Under the pieces are notes generated by a model. It worked only from the letters and a program-made list of their open reading frames with translations, did not search any database and had not been told where the DNA came from. From the NCBI RefSeq assembly GCF_001654925.1, contig NZ_LXER01000017.1:1-64000 (forward strand): 64,000 nt of DNA. Reading direction: 5' to 3'. A program made the translations under genes and the position numbers. Positions 57,632-64,000 of the stretch are shown here, one piece after another. The number at the start of each line of letters is the position of its first letter. Position 1 is the first letter of the stretch. This stretch comes from Buttiauxella brennerae ATCC 51605 (lineage in GTDB: Bacteria; Pseudomonadota; Gammaproteobacteria; Enterobacterales; Enterobacteriaceae).

Positions 57632-58504
57632 TTAACTCGCTTTACGTAAAACCGTCGCGCTATGGCGATTTTGCAACTGTACTAATCGTTCCATATAAGC
57701 AATGTCCTTAGGCTCGAGGCAAAATGCTGCATCCACCCAGTCTTCGGTGATATCCATTAATTCTGAACGCGGTAACTGAAGAACACGTTGACGGGCACGC
57801 AGCATAGCCCGAACGCCATTCAGTTTAGGTTGCAGGGTATCAATGAATGTTCGCGTGGCGAGATAACCCTGGCCGGGCTCAAAAAGCTCATCTACCAGGC
57901 CAAATTGTTGATGCCACTCAGCGGTATGTGCTTCTCCTTTATAAATCAGTTCTTCAGCCAGTTTCATCCCCGAACGGCGAGCAACCAGTGAATACGCCCC
58001 CATACCCGGGAACAGGTTGAAGGCGATTTCCGGAAACCCCATGCGTGCATCTCTTTGTGCCAGAACAAAGTGGTGCGCCAGCGCGGCTTCAAACCCTCCT
58101 CCTAACGCGCTGCCTTCGACCATAGCGAGGCTAATAGCACCACTATCAAAACCCCGTGATGCAGCATGGACACAATCAACGCAGGCGCGAGCATAGGCAC
58201 GAAGCGCTTCGCGCCGCCCTTGCTGAATTGATTCAACAAAGAAACCCAAATCACCACCTGTGTTATACATTCCCTGCACCAATGAACCGGTCACCCAAAA
58301 ATTAACCACAAATCCCTCCTGTTGTACCAGGTACCGCAGGTTCATAATCTCTTCGATCAACTCGTGATTGAAGCAAGGGCGAGGTTGTGCTCGCAACATC
58401 ATCCACACAGTGCGGCGCTCCGCCTCGTAATAACCCGACAGCTGAGTGAATCGTGAAGTATCCGTGAACAATTTGCAGGTTGGCTGGTTAATTACTGTCA
58501 TCAT
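57632..58504 (-). CDS. rpfF: RpfF, DSF-family signal synthase
   Basis: 290 residues. Crotonase-fold enzyme that makes cis-2-unsaturated fatty acids (DSF family) from acyl-ACP by dehydration and thioester cleavage. The two catalytic Glu of the family are present: Glu139 in GGGFEAAL and Glu159 in MGFPEIAF. The N-terminal region has YNTGGDLGFF near the active-site cavity. GAGG lies just upstream of the double ATG at 58504. It faces pdeR (RpfR) 6.3 kb away, with the fimbrial operon between. E. coli lacks the gene. A typical enoyl-CoA hydratase would be about 260 residues and lacks this N-terminal extension, so RpfF is favoured. Confidence 0.92.
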   Translation of the reverse strand: MMTVINQPTCKLFTDTSRFTQLSGYYEAERRTVWMMLRAQPRPCFNHELIEEIMNLRYLVQQEGFVVNFWVTGSLVQGMYNTGGDLGFFVESIQQGRREALRAYARACVDCVHAASRGFDSGAISLAMVEGSALGGGFEAALAHHFVLAQRDARMGFPEIAFNLFPGMGAYSLVARRSGMKLAEELIYKGEAHTAEWHQQFGLVDELFEPGQGYLATRTFIDTLQPKLNGVRAMLRARQRVLQLPRSELMDITEDWVDAAFCLEPKDIAYMERLVQLQNRHSATVLRKAS

Positions 58505-58636
58505 CTTATCCTCATGTTATAAAAGCGCGTTACACGCAGGATCAGACTAATCCACTACTGCTTTAGGATGAATTTACCGGGGAATTTAATAATTATTACT
58601 TATATATTGTTCGATAATTGATTGATGGATAAGACT

Positions 58637-58677
58637 AAAAAAGCGCGCTGGCACCTTCTCTTTTAGCGCCTTTTTTT
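58637..58677. terminator. Hairpin upstream of yciZ
   Basis: AAAAAAGCGC pairs with GCGC-TTTTTT across a 19-base loop. It has T-tracts on both sides; it may insulate yciZ from upstream transcription. Confidence 0.4.
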
Positions 58678-58720
58678 GCATTATGAAGGCAACATTTTTC
58701 GTAAAAGAAAAGGACGCACT

Positions 58721-58903
58721 ATGCCGACAGTGGACCCTCTCCAACTCGCAAAACGTATTGATATCGTGCTGGATATTTTGGTGGGTGGTGATCATGCCTC
58801 TGCCATCAACAATCTGGAGATTTTAAAAAAAGAATTGCTGGGTATTGCGAATGGCGACGACCAAAAAGAAAGCGACTTGAAAAAGTCGCCCTGGGAGATT
58901 TAA
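58721..58903 (+). CDS. yciZ: YciZ (UPF0509) small protein
   Basis: 60 residues (E. coli 57). The conserved core LAKRIDIVLDILVGGDHASAINNLEILKKELL and the C-terminal PWEI are present. Function unknown. AAAGGA lies upstream of the ATG at 58721; an ATG 15 codons earlier would add an unrelated basic leader. In K-12 it lies beside yciT; here fsaA and ybiYW separate them. Confidence 0.92.
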   Translation: MPTVDPLQLAKRIDIVLDILVGGDHASAINNLEILKKELLGIANGDDQKESDLKKSPWEI

Positions 58904-58909
58904 CGCTGA

Positions 58910-58927
58910 CGCCGGTCATAACCGGCG
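58910..58927. terminator. Terminator between yciZ and fsaA
   Basis: CGCCGGT / ACCGGCG stem with a four-base loop, followed by CTGTTTCTTTT on the plus strand; it lies between convergent genes. Confidence 0.75.
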
Positions 58928-58947
58928 CTGTTTCTTTTGACTGATTG

Positions 58948-59610
58948 TTACAAACTCAATGAACCAAATGCGCCCTGCCAGTCTTTCTCAAACGTGGCGA
59001 TAGCGGCGTTGACCGCAGGCGTAGTCAATAATTGTTCGGTGACATCAACCGGCAACGTAATCGCTTCGCAACCTGCCAATAGACATGACATCGCCTGATG
59101 TGGCGTGCGGAAACTGGCCGCCAGCACTTTGGATTGTGGCGCATGCAAGGTCAGTAACTGCTGCAAGTTTTGCACCATTTCAATGCCATCGCCGCCCTGC
59201 GCATCCAGACGGTTTACGTACGGCGCGACATATTCAGCCCCTGCCAGCGCCGCTAACAACCCTTGAGCCGCACCATAAACGGCGGTACCCAGTGTCGGGA
59301 TCCCCAGCACTTTCAGCTGTTTCATTGCCGCCAAACCTTCTACCGTTGTTGGCACTTTAACCACTAATCCCGGTACGCGCTTCACCAGCAGCTCAGCTTC
59401 TTTCACCATTTCATCGGCCTGGGCTGCAATAACCTGAGCGAATAATTTACCTTCACCGCCCAAGGCATCTTTAAGCGCGGGCAGAACTTCCCACAATGAA
59501 ATACCGGCCTTTGCCACGATAGATGGGTTGGTCGTCACGCCCTGTAAAGGTAAAACACGCGCCAGACGCTTAACTGCGGCTACATCAGCCGTATCTAAAT
59601 ACAGTTCCAT
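58948..59610 (-). CDS. fsaA: Fructose-6-phosphate aldolase
   Basis: 220 residues, transaldolase-like class I aldolase. Schiff-base Lys85 is in VVKVPTT, with conserved LYLDTADV at the start and [13 protein letters not shown] following. FsaA cleaves fructose 6-phosphate to dihydroxyacetone and glyceraldehyde 3-phosphate and acts well on 1-deoxy ketose phosphates. It is divergent from ybiY with 132 bp between; the same grouping with ybiW/ybiY exists in K-12 elsewhere on the chromosome. This suggests a dedicated role in a glycyl-radical pathway that yields a ketose phosphate. Confidence 0.95.
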   Translation of the reverse strand: MELYLDTADVAAVKRLARVLPLQGVTTNPSIVAKAGISLWEVLPALKDALGGEGKLFAQVIAAQADEMVKEAELLVKRVPGLVVKVPTTVEGLAAMKQLKVLGIPTLGTAVYGAAQGLLAALAGAEYVAPYVNRLDAQGGDGIEMVQNLQQLLTLHAPQSKVLAASFRTPHQAMSCLLAGCEAITLPVDVTEQLLTTPAVNAAIATFEKDWQGAFGSLSL

Positions 59611-59742
59611 AAACTCTCCAGATTTGTCGAATATCGCAATACGGACATCATAACGTCGCTGTCTGTTCTTTATCTGATCAAAATCAATAAAACTTTCATT
59701 CGAAAGTAATCTAATTTACGAACAGAAGATAAAGGCGGGCTT

Positions 59743-60642
59743 ATGCTATTTAATATCCAACGTTACTCAACACATGATGGCCCCGGTATTCGTACCGTGG
59801 TGTTCCTGAAAGGCTGCTCGCTGGGCTGCCGCTGGTGCCAGAACCCTGAGAGCCGTGCTCGTGGCCAGGATGTGTTGTTTGATGAGCGTCTTTGCCTTGC
59901 GGGCTGCGAGCTTTGCCCACAGGCGGCACCTCACGCCATCACACGTATAGATGACGCGCTGGTTATTGCTCGCGAAAAATTAATGCCCGACGATTTAGCC
60001 ACATTAACGGACTGCTGCCCGACCCAAGCCTTGAGCGTGTGTGGCGAAACACAAAGCGTTGAAGCCATCATGCAGAAAGTGCTGCGTGATAAACCCTTTT
60101 ATGACCGCAGCGGCGGAGGGATCACGCTTTCCGGTGGCGAACCCTTTATGCAGCCAGAAGTCGCTGAACAACTGCTACGAAAAAGCAAAGAGGCTGGCAT
60201 TCATACCGCCGTTGAGTCCTGCCTGCATGTGCCATGGAAATACATTGAGCCGAGTGTTGAGCACCTCGATTTACTGCTCGCTGACCTCAAACATGTCGAT
60301 GCACAACGCTTTAAGCAATGGACTGATGGTAATGCCGAACGCGTGCTGGATAACTTCCGCAAGCTGGCTGCACGGAACGTACAAATGACTATCCGCGTGC
60401 CATTGATCCCCGATTTTAATGCTGATGAGCAATCCATTCGCGCGATCAGCGATTTTGCCGCCGATGAAATTGGCGTGAAAGCGATTCATTTTTTGCCTTA
60501 CCACACCTTAGGTATCAACAAATATAAGCTCCTGAATCTCCCTTACCTGGCCGCGCAGCAACCTCTTGATGCGCCAGAACTGCTGGAATTTGCCCAGCAG
60601 TACGCAAGCCAAAAAGGGATGACCGCCTGGATAAGAGGATAA
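59743..60642 (+). CDS. ybiY: Glycyl-radical enzyme activase YbiY
   Basis: 299 residues. Radical SAM activating enzyme: Cys25, Cys29 and Cys32 ([10 protein letters not shown]) bind the SAM [4Fe-4S] cluster. An inserted ferredoxin-like segment ([16 protein letters not shown]) should hold extra clusters, as in the larger activases of GRE-type lyases. [17 protein letters not shown] is the SAM-binding GGE motif. It installs the glycyl radical on YbiW, whose gene starts five bases later. Confidence 0.94.
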   Translation: MLFNIQRYSTHDGPGIRTVVFLKGCSLGCRWCQNPESRARGQDVLFDERLCLAGCELCPQAAPHAITRIDDALVIAREKLMPDDLATLTDCCPTQALSVCGETQSVEAIMQKVLRDKPFYDRSGGGITLSGGEPFMQPEVAEQLLRKSKEAGIHTAVESCLHVPWKYIEPSVEHLDLLLADLKHVDAQRFKQWTDGNAERVLDNFRKLAARNVQMTIRVPLIPDFNADEQSIRAISDFAADEIGVKAIHFLPYHTLGINKYKLLNLPYLAAQQPLDAPELLEFAQQYASQKGMTAWIRG

Positions 60643-60646
60643 ACCG

Positions 60647-63079
60647 ATGACCCAACTGAACCTGAATACTTTAAGCCAACGAATCAAAGACCATAAAGAC
60701 GCTTTGATTCATATCGTTAAGCCACCCGTTTGTACTGAGCGCGCGCAACACTACACGGCGATTTATCAGCAGCATCAGGATAAGCCTTTGCCGGTGCGCC
60801 GTGCGCTTGCCCTCGCCCATCATTTGGCTGAACGCTCTATCTGGATTAAGCATGATGAGCTGATTGTCGGCAACCAGGCAAGCCACGTTCGTGGAGCCCC
60901 TTTTTTCCCTGAATATACCGTTGGCTGGATTGAAACGGAGATTGATGAGCTAGGCGACCGCCCAGGTGCTGGCTTCTCTATTTCAGATGCAGATAAAGCG
61001 GTGATGCATGAGATTTGCCCATGGTGGCGCGGGCAGACGGTACAAGATCGTTGCTACGGAATGTTTACTGACGAGCAAAAAGAGTTGCTGGCAAGCGGGA
61101 TCATTAAAGCCGAAGGCAACATGACGTCAGGCGACGCGCACCTGGCAGTTAACTTCCCTTTGCTGTTGGAATTAGGCATTGATGGTTTACGTGCTAAAGT
61201 GGCCGAGCGCCGTTCACGCCTGCACCTCACAGACTGGGAGGATTTGCATAAAGAACAATTCCTTAAGGCCATTGATATTACGTTTGTGGCTTTGAGTGAC
61301 CATATCGAACGTTTCGCGCGTCTGGCGAAAGAAATGGCGAGCACCGAAGCACGTGTCGCGCGTCGTGATGAGCTTCTGGCGATTGCTGAAAACTGCGAAT
61401 TGATTGCCCATAAAAAACCGACCTCTTTCTGGCAGGCTTTGCAGCTAAGCTACTTCGTACAGTTGGTACTACAGATTGAATCTAACGGGCACTCTGTTTC
61501 ATTTGGTCGCCTCGATCAATTCCTTTACCCGTGGTATCGCCGCGATGTCGAGCTTGAGCAAACGCTGGGGCGCGACCAGGCAATTGAGCTGCTGCAAAGC
61601 TGTTGGTTAAAGCTGTTGGAAGTGAATAAGATTCGCTCAGGTTCGCACTCAAAAGCCTCTGCTGGTAGCCCGCTTTACCAAAACGTGACCATTGGTGGCC
61701 AGACGCTGGTTAACGGGCAAGCCGTTGATGCGGTGAACCCGCTCTCTTACGCCATCCTTGAATCATGCGGTCAGTTGCGCTCAACCCAACCAAACTTGAG
61801 CGTGCGTTACCACGCCGGAATGAGCAATGATTTCCTTGATGCCTGCGTTCAGGTGATTCGCTGCGGTTTTGGGATGCCTGCATTCAACAACGATGAAATC
61901 GTGATTGAGGAATTTATCAAGCTAGGTGTCAGCCGTGAGGATGCATACGACTACGCCGCAATTGGCTGTATCGAAACGGCTGTCGGTGGCAAATGGGGTT
62001 ATCGTTGTACCGGCATGAGCTTTATTAACTTTGCTCGAGTCATGCTGGCCGCCATGGAACATGGCCGTGATGCTACTAGCGGCAAAATATTCTTGCCGCA
62101 AGAACACGCGCTGTCAGCAGGCAACTTCAGCCAGTTTGATCAGGTAATGAATGCCTGGGATACCCAGATTCGCTATTACACTCAGAAATCCATCGAAATT
62201 GAGTGCGTGGTTGATACGGTGCTTGAAGAAAATGCCCATGATATTTTGTGCTCGGCGCTGGTGGATGACTGCATCGAGCGTGGTAAAAGTATCAAGCAAG
62301 GTGGCGCAAAATATGACTGGGTTTCAGGTTTGCAAGTGGGTATTGCCAACCTCGGCAATAGCCTGGCTGCGGTAAAAAAACTGGTATTTGAGCAAGGTGC
62401 CATCGGCCAGCAACAGTTAGCTGAAGCGCTGGCAAACGACTTCGATGGTTTAACAGGTGAACAATTACGCCAGCGCCTGATCAACAATGCGCCAAAATAC
62501 GGTAATGACGAAGATGAAGTGGATTTACTGCTGGCGCGGGCTTATCAGACCTACATTGATGAGCTGAAGCAGTATCACAACACCCGTTTTGGTCGTGGCC
62601 CTGTTGGCGGAACTTACTATGCGGGTACTTCTTCTATTTCAGCGAACGTACCTTTTGGTGCGGCAACAATGGCAACCCCTGATGGCCGCAAAGCGACAAC
62701 ACCCTTAGCGGAAGGTGCAAGCCCGGCTTCAGGTACTGACCGGCTTGGTCCAACAGCGGTAATAAGTTCAGTGGGCAAACTACCAACCAGCAAAATCCTG
62801 GGTGGGGTATTACTCAACCAGAAACTGAATCCGGCAACGCTTGATAACCCGCGCGACCGTGAAAAATTGATGTTTATGCTGCGTACTTTCTTTGAAGCGC
62901 ACAAAGGCTGGCATGTGCAATACAACATAGTTTCCCGTGAAACCCTGTTAGATGCAAAACAACATCCTGATAAATATCGTGATCTGGTCGTTCGTGTAGC
63001 AGGTTACTCTGCTTTCTTTACCGCCTTATCTCCAGACGCTCAGGATGATATTATAGCCCGTACAGAACATACACTTTGA
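60647..63079 (+). CDS. ybiW: Glycyl-radical enzyme YbiW
   Basis: 810 residues, the E. coli length and very similar. The catalytic Cys441 is in YAAIGCIETA and the radical Gly786 in RVAGYSAFF near the C terminus. It is annotated as formate acetyltransferase-like, but the group includes dehydratases and C-O lyases. I recall a report that E. coli YbiW opens 1,5-anhydroglucitol 6-phosphate to 1-deoxyfructose 6-phosphate, which FsaA would cleave; this fits the fsaA neighbour but I cannot verify it here. It needs anaerobiosis. No other pfl-type residue is missing. Confidence 0.92.
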   Translation: MTQLNLNTLSQRIKDHKDALIHIVKPPVCTERAQHYTAIYQQHQDKPLPVRRALALAHHLAERSIWIKHDELIVGNQASHVRGAPFFPEYTVGWIETEIDELGDRPGAGFSISDADKAVMHEICPWWRGQTVQDRCYGMFTDEQKELLASGIIKAEGNMTSGDAHLAVNFPLLLELGIDGLRAKVAERRSRLHLTDWEDLHKEQFLKAIDITFVALSDHIERFARLAKEMASTEARVARRDELLAIAENCELIAHKKPTSFWQALQLSYFVQLVLQIESNGHSVSFGRLDQFLYPWYRRDVELEQTLGRDQAIELLQSCWLKLLEVNKIRSGSHSKASAGSPLYQNVTIGGQTLVNGQAVDAVNPLSYAILESCGQLRSTQPNLSVRYHAGMSNDFLDACVQVIRCGFGMPAFNNDEIVIEEFIKLGVSREDAYDYAAIGCIETAVGGKWGYRCTGMSFINFARVMLAAMEHGRDATSGKIFLPQEHALSAGNFSQFDQVMNAWDTQIRYYTQKSIEIECVVDTVLEENAHDILCSALVDDCIERGKSIKQGGAKYDWVSGLQVGIANLGNSLAAVKKLVFEQGAIGQQQLAEALANDFDGLTGEQLRQRLINNAPKYGNDEDEVDLLLARAYQTYIDELKQYHNTRFGRGPVGGTYYAGTSSISANVPFGAATMATPDGRKATTPLAEGASPASGTDRLGPTAVISSVGKLPTSKILGGVLLNQKLNPATLDNPRDREKLMFMLRTFFEAHKGWHVQYNIVSRETLLDAKQHPDKYRDLVVRVAGYSAFFTALSPDAQDDIIARTEHTL

Positions 63080-63085
63080 TAATCC

Positions 63086-63106
63086 GGCGGTGCATTAAGC
63101 ACCGCC
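63086..63106 (+). terminator. Hairpin between ybiW and yciT
   Basis: GGCGGTGC / GCACCGCC perfect stem with a five-base loop, 7 bases past the ybiW stop and 16 before the yciT start. No T-run, so it may be a partial terminator or an mRNA-stability element within one transcript. Confidence 0.6.
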
Positions 63107-63121
63107 TCAAAATTGGCTGAC

Positions 63122-63880
63122 ATGAACTCCAGACAACAAATTATTTTACAGATGGTGATAGATCAAGGCCGCATGAGTGTGGCCGATCTCGCTAAAAAAA
63201 CCGGTGTCTCAGAAGTCACTATTCGCCAGGATCTCAACCTTCTGGAGAAAAAAAGCTATCTGAAACGTGCCCACGGTTATGCCGTACCGCTGGATAGCGA
63301 AGATGTTGAAACACGAATGATGAACAACTATTCGTTGAAACGGCATCTTGCTGATTTTGCCGCTACGCTTGTCAACGACGGCGAAACGATTTTCATCGAA
63401 AATGGCAGTTGCAATGCGCTGTTAGCTCGCGCATTGGCCGAGCAGAAGAAAATCACGCTGATAACGGTTAGCAGCTATATCGCTCACCTTCTGAAAGATA
63501 CCGAATGCGAAGTGGTGTTACTTGGCGGGATCTATCAGAAGAAAAGTGAAAGCATGGTTGGCCCACTTACCCGTCAATTTATCCAGCAGGTTCATTTCAG
63601 CAAAGCGTTTATTGGCATTGATGGTTTCTTGCCTGAAACCGGGTTTACCAGCCGCGATATGATGCGTGCCGATGTGGTCAATACCGTGCTTGAAAAAGGC
63701 AGTGAAGCCATTGTTCTGACGGACAGTTCTAAATTCGGTGCGATGCACCCCTACACTCTCGGCCCGATCTCGCGCATTAACCGGGTGATTACCGATGATG
63801 CGCTCAGTGAAGTTGCTGGCCAGCAACTTCAGGACAGCGGCGTTCAGGTCAATATTGTTAAACAATTCCCGATCGCCTGA
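63122..63880 (+). CDS. yciT: DeoR-family regulator YciT
   Basis: 252 residues. N-terminal HTH ([35 protein letters not shown]) and a phosphosugar-sensing domain ([46 protein letters not shown]). It is close to E. coli YciT (about 249). The TTG/ATG at 63113/63122 are both possible; I use ATG at 63122, matching E. coli. It sits 42 bp after ybiW on the same strand. DeoR proteins respond to sugar phosphates, so it is a good candidate regulator of the ybi/fsa genes here. Confidence 0.9.
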   Translation: MNSRQQIILQMVIDQGRMSVADLAKKTGVSEVTIRQDLNLLEKKSYLKRAHGYAVPLDSEDVETRMMNNYSLKRHLADFAATLVNDGETIFIENGSCNALLARALAEQKKITLITVSSYIAHLLKDTECEVVLLGGIYQKKSESMVGPLTRQFIQQVHFSKAFIGIDGFLPETGFTSRDMMRADVVNTVLEKGSEAIVLTDSSKFGAMHPYTLGPISRINRVITDDALSEVAGQQLQDSGVQVNIVKQFPIA

Positions 63881-63891
63881 GAACCTTTTTA

Positions 63892-63915
63892 GCTGCCTGC
63901 GGCCCAGCAGGCAGC
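63892..63915 (+). terminator. yciT terminator candidate
   Basis: GCTGCCTG / CAGGCAGC stem with an eight-base loop, 11 bases after the yciT stop. The rest of the window to 64000 is AT-rich with no supported gene. Confidence 0.65.
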
Positions 63916-64000
63916 GCTCTTATCAGAATTATCCTGCCTATCCTTTAAGATTATTTACCTGTTGTTATTTCCCATAGAAATTAGACTATTTATTAGCGAT

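Noticed and set aside
57632..58504. Ordinary enoyl-CoA hydratase for beta-oxidation
   Set aside because: The two Glu, N-terminal extension and the facing rpfR homologue favour RpfF.

Overview
The window is a chromosomal segment of a member of the Enterobacteriaceae. Most genes match Escherichia coli K-12 genes almost residue for residue (ttcA, zntB, mppA, mpaA, ycjG, tpx, tyrR, ycjXF, the ycj glucoside cluster, psp, sap, fabI, yciW, rnb, yciR/pdeR), but the order differs and several K-12 neighbours are missing (dbpA, smrA, dgcM, fnr, uspE, pspE, ycjD, osmB). The genus is not fixed; the moderate GC content and the presence of rpfF point to a Buttiauxella-, Kluyvera- or Cronobacter-like relative rather than Escherichia. 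This is inference.

Layout. 0.1-4.9 kb: small-molecule oxidoreductases (VOC protein, two aldo-keto reductases, LysR regulator, SDR) and a BhsA-like stress protein. 5.2-6.7 kb: a P4-type integrase next to the 3' end of a tRNA-Gly(UCC) gene, preceded by a second tRNA-like gene with an abnormal six-base anticodon loop. 7.0-9.4 kb: ttcA, a 49-residue proline-rich small ORF, the FNR-activated small RNA FnrS and zntB. 9.6-12.4 kb: two diguanylate cyclases. 12.6-17.4 kb: murein-peptide recycling (mppA, mpaA, ycjG) and tpx. 17.4-21.6 kb: tyrR and ycjXF. 21.8-35.6 kb: the complete ycj cluster (LacI regulator YcjW, OmpG porin, ABC sugar transporter with an intact ATPase gene ycjV, glucoside/guloside interconversion enzymes, kojibiose and glucosylglycerate phosphorylases, beta-phosphoglucomutase), all but ycjW on the minus strand. 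35.8-38.6 kb: phage-shock operon pspABCD with its sigma54 promoter and divergent pspF. 38.8-44.1 kb: sapABCDF. 44.2-49.1 kb: SRPBCC protein, fabI, yciW, rnb.

49.4-58.5 kb is the most interesting part: rpfR (pdeR/yciR, a PAS-GGDEF-EAL c-di-GMP enzyme and DSF receptor) and rpfF (DSF fatty-acid signal synthase) face each other, but a complete five-gene chaperone-usher fimbrial operon lies between them. 58.7-63.9 kb: yciZ, then fsaA divergent from a glycyl-radical enzyme and its activase (ybiY-ybiW), followed by the DeoR-family regulator yciT. The ybi/fsa cassette splits yciZ from yciT and puts a regulator beside it.

Working together: the ycj genes import and phosphorolyse alpha-glucosides; mppA/mpaA/ycjG recycle wall peptides; psp and sap handle envelope stress and peptide defence; three GGDEF proteins plus RpfF/RpfR and the fimbriae suggest a DSF/c-di-GMP lifestyle switch.
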